Positions 25,983-34,194 of a stretch of 64,000 bases of DNA are shown one piece after another. How positions within the stretch are numbered: position 1 is the stretch's first letter; the number at the start of each line of letters is the position of its first letter. The translations under genes and the position numbers were made by a program. The DNA is taken from assembly GCF_014295035.1 (NCBI RefSeq), contig NZ_CP060404.1, positions 2,940,501-3,004,500 on the forward strand, given 5' to 3'. The notes beneath the pieces were generated by a model. It was not told the origin of the DNA and did no database searches. It saw only the letters and a program-made list of their open reading frames with translations. Origin of the DNA: Streptomyces buecherae. Its GTDB lineage: Bacteria; Actinomycetota; Actinomycetes; Streptomycetales; Streptomycetaceae.

Positions 25983-26476
25983 TCGACGCGCTTCTGACGC
26001 CCAGGCAGACGTGGGTGCACCTGCTCGTCTGGTGTCCCGCCGACACCTCCAACCCACGCGAGGAGGAACAGTTGTGGCCGCGAGTCCTCCAGGTCGCGCG
26101 GGGTGACGAGGCGGGGCCGCCCGGGGTCCTGCTCAGGCCCGGGGAGTCGGTGCAGCACGCCGCCGAACGGGTCGCCGGCGCCCTGGGCCTCGCACTCCCG
26201 CCACCGCCGCTCCGGCTGCTCGCCGTGGACCAACAGCCCGCCGAGCCCGGCTCCCTCGAACAGCTCGGCCTGGTGCTCGACGGTGGCCGTCTGGCTTCCG
26301 ATGCCCTGCCCTCGTGTGGCTGCGAGGGCGCCCACGAGCTGGTGTGGACGCCCGTGGGCGAGCTGGGCCGCGTGGCGCTGGTCCACGCGCTGCGTACGCT
26401 CCTGCTGGACGTACGGCCCACCGTGCTGTGGCAGGGGTTACCTGTCGCCAGCGGAAGCACCGGAGACACCCCGTGA
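25979..26476 (+). CDS. degenerate Nudix-like protein, contains a TTA codon
   Basis: The 165-residue protein resembles a Nudix fold: W-V-H-L-L-V-W-C-P early on and G-V-L-L-R-P-G-E-S-V-Q-H-A-A-E-R-V-A-G-A-L-G-L at the position of the Nudix box. The box normally reads G-x5-E-x7-R-E-x2-E-E-x-G; here the glutamates of the R-E-x2-E-E part are missing (E-R-V-A-G-A), so pyrophosphatase activity is doubtful. C-G-C-E-G follows later. The leucine in Q-G-L-P-V is TTA (26438-26440), which would tie operon output to the bldA tRNA. Starts and stops overlap neighbours by four bases. Confidence 0.65.
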   Translation: MIDALLTPRQTWVHLLVWCPADTSNPREEEQLWPRVLQVARGDEAGPPGVLLRPGESVQHAAERVAGALGLALPPPPLRLLAVDQQPAEPGSLEQLGLVLDGGRLASDALPSCGCEGAHELVWTPVGELGRVALVHALRTLLLDVRPTVLWQGLPVASGSTGDTP

Positions 26477-26523
26477 GCGGCGACCGAACGACTGAACGGC
26501 ACGACACTTCGCAGGAGTTGTCC

Positions 26524-26670
26524 ATGCAGCACAACACGCCCCACACCACCGCTGGCGACGCAGGCGACGGCCTGCCGGGACAGCCGTGGCCCGGCCCGCC
26601 CGCCCCGCCCACGCCGGACGGCGGCCCCGGCGTCCCCAATCCCCCGAAGAAGGCGGCGGGGACGCCGTGA
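26524..26670 (+). CDS. 48-residue Pro/Gly-rich peptide, candidate RiPP precursor
   Basis: ATG 26524 is preceded by a good CAGGAG site; an in-frame GTG at 26473 overlapping the previous stop would add 17 residues. The peptide has a short N-terminus with His and Thr, then A-G-D-A-G-D-G-L-P-G-Q-P-W-P-G, then P-T-P-D-G-G-P-G and a basic end (N-P-P-K-K-A-A). It contains two Asp-Gly pairs, the sequence most prone to aspartimide formation, and no Cys. Its stop overlaps the methyltransferase start (GTGA). Small size, composition and coupling to a PIMT-like enzyme suggest a modified peptide precursor, in the manner of imiditides. It could instead be an accessory or leader peptide. Confidence 0.55.
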   Translation: MQHNTPHTTAGDAGDGLPGQPWPGPPAPPTPDGGPGVPNPPKKAAGTP

Positions 26671-27842
26671 CCGCGCACGCCCATCGCGAGCGCACCGGCC
26701 ACGCCGAGTTGGCGCGCGCCCTCACCGCGGGAGGCGTCCTCACCCCGGACTGGGCTTCCGCCTTCGCGGCCGTGCCCCGGGCGGCGTTCCTGCCCGAGGT
26801 GATGTGGCCCTTCGACATGGCGGCGGGCACCAGCGTGGCCGTCTCCCGGGCGGACGATCCGGATGCCTGGCAGGCGTACGCGGACGCGGACGTGCCCGTG
26901 GTCACCCAGTGGGACGACGGGGCGCACAGCGGCCGGGAGCCCGGGCGGGTGTCCACGTCGTCGGCGTCGATGCCGAGCGTGGTGTTCCGGATGCTGGCGG
27001 ACCTGGACGTGCGCCCGGGTGACCGGGTGTTGGAGGTCGGCACCGGGACCGGGTGGAACGCGGCGCTGCTCGCGCACCGGGCCGGCGCGGGGAACGTCGT
27101 CAGCGTGGAGGTGGACGGCGCGGTGGCCGCGCGGGCGCGGGGCACCTTGGAACGGTTCGGGGCGGGGGTGCGGGTGGTGCACGGGGACGGCTACGAGGGG
27201 CATCGCGAGGGCGCGCCGTACGACCGGGTTATCGTCACCGCCGGGGTGCGGCGGGTCCCGTTCGCGTGGGTGCGGCAGACGCGGCCGGGCGGGCTGGTCG
27301 TCCTCCCCTGGGGGACCGACTTCGGCAACGGTGACGGGATCGCCCGCCTCACGGTCGCGCGGGACGGGCGGAGCGCGGCGGGGTTCTTCACCGGGCCCGT
27401 GGAGTTCATGAAGCTCCGGGCCCAGCGGCTGGCGCCCGTCGTGCACGGCGACTACGCGACGGGCGGGCCGGAGGAACGGGATGTCTCGACCACGGAGTTG
27501 ACGGAGGACGCGTTGCTCGGGGAGCGGTTCGCACCGCAGCGGTTCGCCGTCGGGCTGCGGGTGCCGCGCTGCCATCACGTCCTCGCGGAGCGACGGGACG
27601 GGTCGCGGCCGGTGTGGTTCTACGGGCTCGACGATCGCTCGTGGGCGTGCGTGCTGTTCCGGGACGGTGCCAGCGCCCGGGTCTGGCAGTCGGGACCGCG
27701 CCGGCTCTGGGACGAGGTCGAGGCCGCCTACCGGTGGTGGGAGGGCGAGGGCGGGCCGGGGCACGAGCGGTTCGGGCTGACCGTCACGGCGGACGGGCAG
27801 GCCGCCTGGCTGGACGCCCCGGACCGCTCCTGGCCCGTCTGA
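26667..27842 (+). CDS. PIMT-like O-methyltransferase of the peptide operon
   Basis: GTG at 26667 overlaps the small peptide stop. The 391-residue protein has a SAM site V-L-E-V-G-T-G-T-G-W-N, acidic strand end V-S-V-E-V-D, and V-S-T-S-S-A-S-M-P-S-V-V-F-R-M in place of the T-I-S-x-P loop of the repair enzyme Pcm. The C-terminal domain (G-P-R-R-L-W-D-E-V-E-A-A-Y-R-W-W, F-G-L-T-V-T-A-D-G-Q) is homologous to that of tgmC 5 kb upstream. Enzymes of this group methylate an Asp side chain in a RiPP precursor, giving aspartimide or isoaspartate. No ATP-grasp, lanthipeptide or lasso enzyme is encoded nearby, so this methyltransferase may be the sole modifying enzyme. Confidence 0.85.
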   Translation: MTAHAHRERTGHAELARALTAGGVLTPDWASAFAAVPRAAFLPEVMWPFDMAAGTSVAVSRADDPDAWQAYADADVPVVTQWDDGAHSGREPGRVSTSSASMPSVVFRMLADLDVRPGDRVLEVGTGTGWNAALLAHRAGAGNVVSVEVDGAVAARARGTLERFGAGVRVVHGDGYEGHREGAPYDRVIVTAGVRRVPFAWVRQTRPGGLVVLPWGTDFGNGDGIARLTVARDGRSAAGFFTGPVEFMKLRAQRLAPVVHGDYATGGPEERDVSTTELTEDALLGERFAPQRFAVGLRVPRCHHVLAERRDGSRPVWFYGLDDRSWACVLFRDGASARVWQSGPRRLWDEVEAAYRWWEGEGGPGHERFGLTVTADGQAAWLDAPDRSWPV

Positions 27843-27903
27843 GTCCGAGGGCGCCGAGGTCGCCCCTCCTCCGATCCCGACGCCCGCACCCAGGCGGCCG
27901 AAG

Positions 27904-29073
27904 CTACGCCCCCGCCCCCCACTCGGGCGGCGCCTCCCCCGACCCCGCCCCCGGCTCGGGCGGCTGCGGCCCGGGCACCTCGCCCGAGTCACCCGACTCA
28001 CCCCGCACACCCGCCCCATCCGCCCCCGCCGGCCGCGTAGGCCCCGCGCTCGGGACCACGTCCCGTTCCTCCGCGAAGTGGCAGGCCGAGTCGTGGGCCA
28101 CCGGGCCCGGGAGGTCGCGGAACTCGGCGGGGACGGCGAGCAGGGGGACTTCCAGGGCGCAGCGTTCCCGGGCCTTCCAGCAGCGGGTGCGGAAGCGGCA
28201 GCCGGAGGGTGGGTTGGCCGGGGACGGGACCTCGCCGGTGAGCAGGATGCGGGTGCGGTGTTCGCGGGCCTCGGGGTTGGGGACGGGGACGGCGGAGAGC
28301 AGGGCCTGGGTGTACGGGTGGGTGGGGTGGTCGTAGATCTCGGTCTCGGTGCCGACCTCGACCAGTCGGCCGAGGTACATCACCGCGACCCGGTCGGAGA
28401 TGTGCCGGACCACCGACAGGTCGTGCGCGATGAAGACGTAGCTGAGGTCGAACTCCGCCTGAAGCTTCTCCAGCAGGTTGACGACCTGGGCCTGCACCGA
28501 GACGTCGAGGGCCGAGACGGGTTCGTCGGCGACGATGATCTCCGGACGCAGGGCGAGGCCGCGGGCGATGCCGATGCGCTGGCGCTGGCCGCCGGAGAAC
28601 TGGTGCGGGTAGCGGTTGATGTACTCCGGGTTGAGGCCGACGACGTCCAGCAACTCCTGTACCTTGCGCCGGCGTTCGCCCTTGGGCGCGACCTCGGGGT
28701 GGATGTCGTACGGCTCGCCGATGATGTCGCCGACCGTCATGCGCGGGTTGAGCGAGGTGTACGGGTCCTGGAAGACCATCTGGATGTTGCGGCGTACGGC
28801 CTTCAGGGCGCGGCCCGACAGGCGGCTGATGTCCTCGCCACGGTAAAAGATCCTGCCCCGGGTGGGGCGTTCGAGGTGGACCAGGAGTTTGGCGACGGTG
28901 GACTTGCCGCAACCCGACTCGCCGACGATGCCCAGCGTCTCGCCGGGGGCGAGGTCGAAGCTGACCCCGTCGACCGCCTTGACCGCGCCGATCTGCCGCT
29001 TGATGACGATGCCCTGGGTGAGCGGGTAGTGCTTGACGAGGTCGCGTACTTCGAGGATCGGCTCACTCGTCAT
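27904..29073 (-). CDS. oligopeptide ABC transporter ATP-binding protein (DppF/OppF type), operon 2
   Basis: A 389-residue ATPase with Walker A G-E-S-G-C-G-K-S, signature F-S-G-G-Q-R-Q-R, Walker [13 protein letters not shown] and the C-terminal Cys motif [11 protein letters not shown]. The last 60 residues are Gly/Pro/Glu-rich and extra. It is the last gene of minus-strand operon 2 and overlaps the preceding ATPase gene by 11 bases. Sequence is very close to the ATPase at 48595 in operon 3 (shared N-terminal block L-V-K-H-Y/F-P-L-T-Q-G-I and [17 protein letters not shown]). Confidence 0.93.
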   Translation of the reverse strand: MTSEPILEVRDLVKHYPLTQGIVIKRQIGAVKAVDGVSFDLAPGETLGIVGESGCGKSTVAKLLVHLERPTRGRIFYRGEDISRLSGRALKAVRRNIQMVFQDPYTSLNPRMTVGDIIGEPYDIHPEVAPKGERRRKVQELLDVVGLNPEYINRYPHQFSGGQRQRIGIARGLALRPEIIVADEPVSALDVSVQAQVVNLLEKLQAEFDLSYVFIAHDLSVVRHISDRVAVMYLGRLVEVGTETEIYDHPTHPYTQALLSAVPVPNPEAREHRTRILLTGEVPSPANPPSGCRFRTRCWKARERCALEVPLLAVPAEFRDLPGPVAHDSACHFAEERDVVPSAGPTRPAGADGAGVRGESGDSGEVPGPQPPEPGAGSGEAPPEWGAGA

Positions 29074-30133
29074 CGAGGGTCTCCTCCCAGAAGTGGCACG
29101 CGCTGGTCCGGCCGCCCCCGCCGACGCCGCCCGCGTCGGCCACGCTGCCCGGGTCGGTCACCTCGTACAGCGGTGGGCGGTCCACGCGGCACACGTCGCG
29201 GGCGCGCGGGCAGCGCGGGTGGAAGGGGCAGCCGGGTGGGATGTGCATGAGGTTGGGTGGCAGGCCCTTGATGGCGTACAGCTCCTGGCCCTTCTGGTCC
29301 AGGCGCGGGATGGAGTCGAGCAGGCCGCGGGTGTACGGGTGGGCCGGGGCGCGGTAGAGGTCGTGCACGGGCGCGTTCTCCACGATGCGGCCGGCGTACA
29401 TCACCGCGATGGTGTCGGCGACGTCGGCGACCACGCCCAGGTCGTGGGTGATGAGGATCAGGCCCATGTCCAGTTCGCGGCGCAGTTCGGCGAGCAGCTC
29501 CATGACCTGGGCCTGCACGGTCACGTCCAGCGCGGTGGTGGGCTCGTCCGCGATGATCAGGGCGGGTTCGAGGGCCATCGCCATGGCGATCATGATGCGT
29601 TGGCGCATGCCGCCGGAGAACTGGTGCGGGTAGTCGCCCACGCGCTGCGCGGCGGCCGGGATGCGTACCCGGTCCATCAGCTCGATCGCGCGCTGGCGGG
29701 CCGCCTTGCGGGACAGGCCCCGGTGCACCTCGAACATCTCGCCGAGTTGGGCGCCGACCGAGACGACCGGGTTGAGCGCGGACAGCGCGTCCTGGAAGAT
29801 CATCGCCATCTGCGCGCCGCGCACCTTGCGCCGCTCCTCGCGGCCGAGGGTGAGCAGGTCGCGGCCCTGGAAGCGGACCTGGCCGGCGGTGACGTAGCCG
29901 GGGGGCGAGTCGAGGATGCCCATGATGGCCTGGGCCGTGACCGACTTGCCCGAGCCCGACTCGCCGAGCACGGCGAGCGTCTCGCCGGCCCGGACGGCGT
30001 AGCTGACGCCGTTGACGGCCTGCGAGACGCCGTCCCGCAGCCGGAACTCGACGTGCAGGTCGCGCACGTCGAGCAGGGGTTCGGCGGGTGCTTCGGTGGC
30101 GGGGTGGGGGCTGGGCTCGTTGACGACGGTCAC
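29063..30133 (-). CDS. oligopeptide ABC transporter ATP-binding protein (DppD/OppD type), operon 2
   Basis: The 356-residue ATPase shows Walker [10 protein letters not shown]-loop M-I-F-Q-D-A, signature F-S-G-G-M-R-Q-R, Walker [14 protein letters not shown]-loop I-T-H-D-L-G-V-V, and the DppD C-terminal extension with [12 protein letters not shown]. It pairs with the downstream DppF-type ATPase, whose start it overlaps. The paralogue in operon 3 is at 49754. Confidence 0.94.
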   Translation of the reverse strand: MTVVNEPSPHPATEAPAEPLLDVRDLHVEFRLRDGVSQAVNGVSYAVRAGETLAVLGESGSGKSVTAQAIMGILDSPPGYVTAGQVRFQGRDLLTLGREERRKVRGAQMAMIFQDALSALNPVVSVGAQLGEMFEVHRGLSRKAARQRAIELMDRVRIPAAAQRVGDYPHQFSGGMRQRIMIAMAMALEPALIIADEPTTALDVTVQAQVMELLAELRRELDMGLILITHDLGVVADVADTIAVMYAGRIVENAPVHDLYRAPAHPYTRGLLDSIPRLDQKGQELYAIKGLPPNLMHIPPGCPFHPRCPRARDVCRVDRPPLYEVTDPGSVADAGGVGGGGRTSACHFWEETLDDE

Positions 30134-30145
30134 CTGCGGGGCTCC

Positions 30146-31156
30146 TCAGCGCAGCTTGGGGTCGAGGGCGTCGCGCACCGCGTCGCCGAGCATGATGAAG
30201 GCCAGCACGGTGATGCTGAGCGCGCCGGCCGGCCACAGCAGCATGTGCGGGGCGTTGCGGATGTGCGTGGAGGCGGCCGAGATGTCGATCCCCCAGGAGA
30301 CGGTCGGGGGTTTGAGGCCCACGCCGAGGTAGGAGAGCGTGGCTTCGAGGGAGATGTAGGTGCCGAGCGCGATGGTGGCCACGACGATGACCGGGGCCAC
30401 CGCGTTGGGCGCGATGTGGCGCAGCAGCAGCCGCCCGTTGCTGGCGCCGAGCGCCCGGGCGGCCTGGACGTAGTCGTTCTGTTTGGCGGTGACGACCGAG
30501 CCGCGCGCGATGCGGGAGATCTGTGGCCAGCCGAGCAGCACGATGAAGCCGACCACCGGCCACACCGAGCCGCTGGTGATCACGGACAGGAAGACCAGGC
30601 CGCCAAGGACGATCGGGATGCCGAAGAAGATGTCGGCGACCCGGGAGAGCACCGCGTCGCCCCAGCCGCCGAAGAACCCGGCGAGCCCGCCGAGCAGGCT
30701 GCCGAGCAGGGCCGCGCCGGCGGTGGCGCACACGCCGACGACGATGGAGGCGCGGGCCCCGTAGACGACCCGGGTGTACAGGTCGCGGCCCTGTACGTCG
30801 TAGCCGAACGGGTGCCCCGGCTCCGCGCCCTCCTGGGCCTTGGCCAGGTTGGCCTTGTACGGGCTGCCGCTGGCGATGAGCGAGGGCCAGATCGCGATGA
30901 CGATCAGGAACAGGATGATCAGCGCGGAGATGATGAAAACCGGGTTGCGCCGCAGGTCGCGCCAGGCGTCCGACCACAGGCTGCCCACCCGGGCCTCGGG
31001 TCCTGGTCCGCCCGGTGGCTGTCCGCCCTCCAGGGTCTGGGCCTCGCTGCTGGCCAGGTCGAGGGCGGGGCCGCCGGTGGGGGCGACGGCGGTGTGCGGG
31101 TCGGGCGGCAGGCCGTGGGCGGGGCCCTGGCCCGGCCCGTGTGGGGGTTCAGGCAT
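30146..31156 (-). CDS. oligopeptide ABC transporter permease (DppC/OppC type), operon 2
   Basis: The 336-residue permease has a cytoplasmic N-terminus of about 60 Gly/Pro-rich residues, then D-A-W-R-D-L-R-R-N-P-V-F before helix 1, a periplasmic loop ending G-H-P-F-G-Y-D-V-Q-G-R-D, five more helices, and coupling loop V-Q-A-A-R-A-L-G-A-S-N-G-R-L-L-L-R-H. It ends G-D-A-V-R-D-A-L-D-P-K-L-R, as in DppC subunits. Its start overlaps the stop of the DppB gene by eight bases. Paralogue at 50824. Confidence 0.94.
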   Translation of the reverse strand: MPEPPHGPGQGPAHGLPPDPHTAVAPTGGPALDLASSEAQTLEGGQPPGGPGPEARVGSLWSDAWRDLRRNPVFIISALIILFLIVIAIWPSLIASGSPYKANLAKAQEGAEPGHPFGYDVQGRDLYTRVVYGARASIVVGVCATAGAALLGSLLGGLAGFFGGWGDAVLSRVADIFFGIPIVLGGLVFLSVITSGSVWPVVGFIVLLGWPQISRIARGSVVTAKQNDYVQAARALGASNGRLLLRHIAPNAVAPVIVVATIALGTYISLEATLSYLGVGLKPPTVSWGIDISAASTHIRNAPHMLLWPAGALSITVLAFIMLGDAVRDALDPKLR

Positions 31157-32072
31157 AGCGAATCCTCGGGTCGAGCACGGCGTAGAGGAGGTCGACGAGC
31201 AGGTTGGCGACCAGGAAGACCAGCACGAGGACGGTGACGAAGCCGACGACGGTGGGCGAGTTCTGCCGCAGGACGCCCTGGTAGAGCTGGTAGCCGACGC
31301 CGTGGATGTTGAAGATCCGCTCGGTGACCAGGGCGCCGCCCATCAGGCCGCCGATGTCGGTGCCGATGAAGGTGACCACCGGGATCAGTGAGTTGCGCAG
31401 CAGGTGCCGGGTGATGACGCGGCGCCGCGGCAGGCCCTTGGCCAGGGCGGTGCGCACGTAGTCGGCGCGCACGTTCTCGGCGATCGAGGTGCGGGTCAGG
31501 CGGGTGACGTAGGCGAGCGAGACCAGGCCGACGACGACGCCGGGCAGCAGGAGTTCGTTCAGTGGGGCGTCGGGCGAGACGGTGGGGCTGACGGTGTTCC
31601 ACTTGATGCCGCACAGGTACTGGAGGACGTAGCCGCTGACGAACGTCGGGATGGAGATGACGATGAGGCTCAGCAGCAGCACGGTGGTGTCGATGGCCCG
31701 GCCTCGGCGCAGGCCGCTGAGGACGCCGAGGGTGATGCCGATGAGGATCTCGAAGGCGATGGCCACCAGCGTCAGGCGCACCGTCACCGGCCAGGCGTCC
31801 GCCATGAGTTCGGTGACGGGCTGGCCGTTGAAGGCGGTGCCGAAGTCACCCTGGAAGATCTGCCCCATGTAGTGCAGGTACTGCTTCCACAGCGGCTCGT
31901 CCAGGTAGAGGTCCTCGCGGATCTGCGCGGCGGTGGCGGGGTCGGGCGCCCGGTCGCCGAAGAGCGCGGCCACCGGGTCGCCGAGCGCGTACACCATGAA
32001 GAAGATCAGGAACGTGCTGCCGATGAACACCGGGATCATCTGGAGCAGCCGCCGGATCACATAGCGTCCCAT
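31149..32072 (-). CDS. oligopeptide ABC transporter permease (DppB/OppB type), operon 2
   Basis: A 307-residue DppB-type permease beginning M-G-R-Y-V-I-R-R-L-L-Q-M-I-P-V-F-I-G, with six helices, coupling loop Y-V-R-T-A-L-A-K-G-L-P-R-R-R-V, and C-terminal L-L-Y-A-V-L-D-P-R-I-R-Y-A. It starts 126 bases after the binding protein gene, across a large stem-loop, and overlaps the DppC gene. Nearly the same length and N-terminus as the operon 3 subunit at 51824, indicating duplication of the whole operon. Confidence 0.94.
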   Translation of the reverse strand: MGRYVIRRLLQMIPVFIGSTFLIFFMVYALGDPVAALFGDRAPDPATAAQIREDLYLDEPLWKQYLHYMGQIFQGDFGTAFNGQPVTELMADAWPVTVRLTLVAIAFEILIGITLGVLSGLRRGRAIDTTVLLLSLIVISIPTFVSGYVLQYLCGIKWNTVSPTVSPDAPLNELLLPGVVVGLVSLAYVTRLTRTSIAENVRADYVRTALAKGLPRRRVITRHLLRNSLIPVVTFIGTDIGGLMGGALVTERIFNIHGVGYQLYQGVLRQNSPTVVGFVTVLVLVFLVANLLVDLLYAVLDPRIRYA

Positions 32073-32139
32073 GGGGGCTCCGGGGGGAGGGGGGTTGGTG
32101 CGGCGGGTGGGGCCGGGGGCCGGAGGGCCGGGTGGGCGA

Positions 32140-32194
32140 CGGCTCGGCGCGCGTGGCCCGGGCGCTCCGGCCGGGGCGTGGGCGCGCCGAGCCG
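32140..32194 (-). terminator. intra-operon stem-loop between binding protein and permease genes, operon 2
   Basis: CGGCTCGGCGCGC (32140-32152) pairs perfectly with GCGCGCCGAGCCG (32182-32194), with a 29-base GC-rich loop. It lies just after the lipoprotein stop codon (minus strand) and before the DppB gene, the same place as the stem-loops of operons 1 and 3. Confidence 0.65.
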
Positions 32195-32198
32195 GGCG

Positions 32199-33836
32199 TC
32201 AGCCGACCTTGATCTCGTTGTAGACCGGCACGCTGAACGCGTTCAGGCGTACGTCGCTGAGCCGGTCCGAGTAGCCCGCGTTGCCGTTCTGGTACCAGAG
32301 CGGGATGCCGGGCATGTCCTTGGCCAGCACCTTCTCGGCGTCCTGGAAGAGGCTGACGGCCTTGGCGCTGTCCGACTCGGCGTTGGCCCGGTCCACCAGG
32401 CCGTCGAACTCATCGCTGCTGTACCCGCCGTCGTTGGACGAGGCGTTGGTGTAGAACATCGGCTGCAGGAAGTTCTGGATCAGCGGGTAGTCCATCTGCC
32501 AGCCGGCGCGGAACGGGCCGCGCATCTGCCGGTCGGTGATCTTGTTGCGGAAGTCGGCGAAGGTGCCGATGGAGGCGCCGACGCAGGCGTTCTCCTTGTC
32601 CAGCGCGTTGTTGATGCTGTTGCACACCGCGTCCACCCAGTCCTTGTGGGAGCCGGTGTCGGCGTTGTACGTGATCGTCATCTTGCCGCCGGGCAGACCG
32701 CCGCCCTCCTCGATGAGCTGCTTGGCCTTCTTCGGGTCGTACTCGCACGCGTCACCGCACAGCCCCGCCTTGTAGCCGCCGTCGGCGCCGAGCACCGGTG
32801 AGGTCCAGTCGGTGGCCGGGGTGCGGGTCTTCTCGAAGATCCGCTCGGTGATCTGCTCGCGGTCGATGGCCATCGACAGGCCGCGCCGCACCTTCTCGGA
32901 GCCCGCCTTGCTCCACCGCTTGTCGTACGTCGGGAAGGTGAGGGTCTGGATGATGCCGGCCGGCTGGTTGATGTACCGGTCGCCCAGGTCCTGCTTCACG
33001 TTCTTGAGCTGCGCGGCGGGAATGTCGTCGGCCAGGTCGAGGTTGCCGCCCTGCAGGTCGGTGTAGGCGGTGCCGACGTCGGTGTAGACCCGCAGCTCCA
33101 CGCCCCCGTTCTGGGCCTTGTCCGGCCCGCCGTACTTGTCCCACTTCTTGAGCCGCATGGACGTGCCCTTCTTGTACGAGTCCACGCGGTACGGGCCGTT
33201 GCCGACGGGCTTGCTCACCCAGGCGTCGTGGTTCTCGAAGAAGGCTCGGGGCAGCGGCGCGAACGCGGCGTAACCCAGCGTCTCGGGCCAGGTCGAGAAC
33301 TTCTGGGTGAGCTGGACGGTGAAGGTGGTGTCGTTCTTCACCTGGAGCCCGGACAGCGTCTTGGCGCTGGCCTTTCCCGAGGTGGGGTGGACCTTGTCGT
33401 ACCCCTTGATGTACTCGAAGAAGTAGGCGTTCTTCTGCTTGTTGTCGAGCAGCGCGCCGTAGTTCCAGGCGTCCACGAAGGACTTGGCGGTGACCTTCTC
33501 GCCGTTCTGGAAGGTCCACCCCTTCTTGATGGTGACGGTGTAGTTCTGCGAGTCCTTCGTCTCGATCTTCTGGGCCAGCATGTCCTGGGCCTTGCCGGTC
33601 TTCGGGTCGTACCGCTTGAGCCCGCGGAAGATCATGTCCAGGACCTTGCCGCCCTGCACCTCGTTGGTGTTCGCGGGCTCCAGCGGGTTCTGCGGGTCCC
33701 CCCACGAGGACCGCACGGTGCCCGTCCCGTCGCCGCCTCCGCCGCCGCTGTCCCCGCCTCCGCCGCCACAGCCGGCGGCCACCATCGCGGCGGCCAGCCC
33801 ACAGACGGCCCACTTGGCGCGCCTGACTCCGCGCAT
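32199..33836 (-). CDS. oligopeptide-binding lipoprotein (family 5 solute-binding protein), operon 2
   Basis: The 545-residue lipoprotein has a signal peptide ending in lipobox V-A-A-G-C-G followed by a Gly/Ser linker. The mature protein has the family 5 signature region (W-T-F-Q-N-G-E-K-V-T-A-K-S-F-V-D-A-W-N-Y-G), D-D-I-P-A-A-Q-L, and V-R-R-G-L-S-M-A-I-D-R. It is the first gene of minus-strand operon 2 and supplies peptides to the permeases and ATPases downstream. From memory, S. coelicolor has such a binding-protein-first operon beside bldK; whether operon 2 or 3 corresponds to bldK cannot be decided here. Confidence 0.94.
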   Translation of the reverse strand: MRGVRRAKWAVCGLAAAMVAAGCGGGGGDSGGGGGDGTGTVRSSWGDPQNPLEPANTNEVQGGKVLDMIFRGLKRYDPKTGKAQDMLAQKIETKDSQNYTVTIKKGWTFQNGEKVTAKSFVDAWNYGALLDNKQKNAYFFEYIKGYDKVHPTSGKASAKTLSGLQVKNDTTFTVQLTQKFSTWPETLGYAAFAPLPRAFFENHDAWVSKPVGNGPYRVDSYKKGTSMRLKKWDKYGGPDKAQNGGVELRVYTDVGTAYTDLQGGNLDLADDIPAAQLKNVKQDLGDRYINQPAGIIQTLTFPTYDKRWSKAGSEKVRRGLSMAIDREQITERIFEKTRTPATDWTSPVLGADGGYKAGLCGDACEYDPKKAKQLIEEGGGLPGGKMTITYNADTGSHKDWVDAVCNSINNALDKENACVGASIGTFADFRNKITDRQMRGPFRAGWQMDYPLIQNFLQPMFYTNASSNDGGYSSDEFDGLVDRANAESDSAKAVSLFQDAEKVLAKDMPGIPLWYQNGNAGYSDRLSDVRLNAFSVPVYNEIKVG

Positions 33837-33946
33837 GGAGCCTCCTCAAGGTCCCGAAGCACACTTAGGACCCGATATCACCCCGCGCGATCTTGCCCCG
33901 CACGCCGAGCGCGGCTATCCGGGTCGCGGACTGGGCCACGTGGGTT

Positions 33947-34138
33947 GCGCTGCCGCGCGGGGCCGGAGTGGGGAATGCGCTGCCGCGCGGGCGGCCGGGG
34001 TGCGGGGTGCGCTGCCGCGCGGGCGGTCGGGGTGCGCTGCCGCGCGGGGGTGGAGTGGGGAGTGCGCTGCCGCGCGGTCGGTCGGTCGGTCGGTCGGTCG
34101 GTCGGTCGGTCGGTCGGTCGGGGTGCGCTGCCGCGCGG
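33947..34138. repeat. six interspersed copies of a 14-bp repeat
   Basis: GCGCTGCCGCGCGG occurs perfectly at 33947-33960, 33977-33990, 34009-34022, 34034-34047, 34064-34077 and 34125-34138. Start-to-start distances are 30, 32, 25, 30 and 61 bases, the last being longer because the GGTC array is inserted. Spacers are G-rich and related (GGGG, GGAGTGGGG). All copies point the same way. Confidence 0.92.
34076..34119. repeat. tetranucleotide array (GGTC)11
   Basis: Eleven perfect GGTC units run from 34076 to 34119, starting inside the fifth copy of the 14-bp repeat. Four-base arrays are prone to slippage, so copy number may vary among strains. Confidence 0.95.
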
Positions 34139-34194
34139 GGCGGCCACGTAAACGCGTGGACGCCGCGACCGCCGTCCCGTTACGCTGCGGCACC

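Larger units (their letters stand above)
33865..34194. other. non-coding repeat-bearing region
   Basis: The gap between operon 2 and the MFS exporter leader is filled by the 14-bp repeat array and the GGTC array described separately. Frames through it code Arg/Ala/Gly-rich nonsense and change with the repeats; I see no gene. Confidence 0.6.

Noticed and set aside
33947..34138. CRISPR array
   Set aside because: The repeat is only 14 bp, spacers are short and similar to each other, and there are no cas genes.
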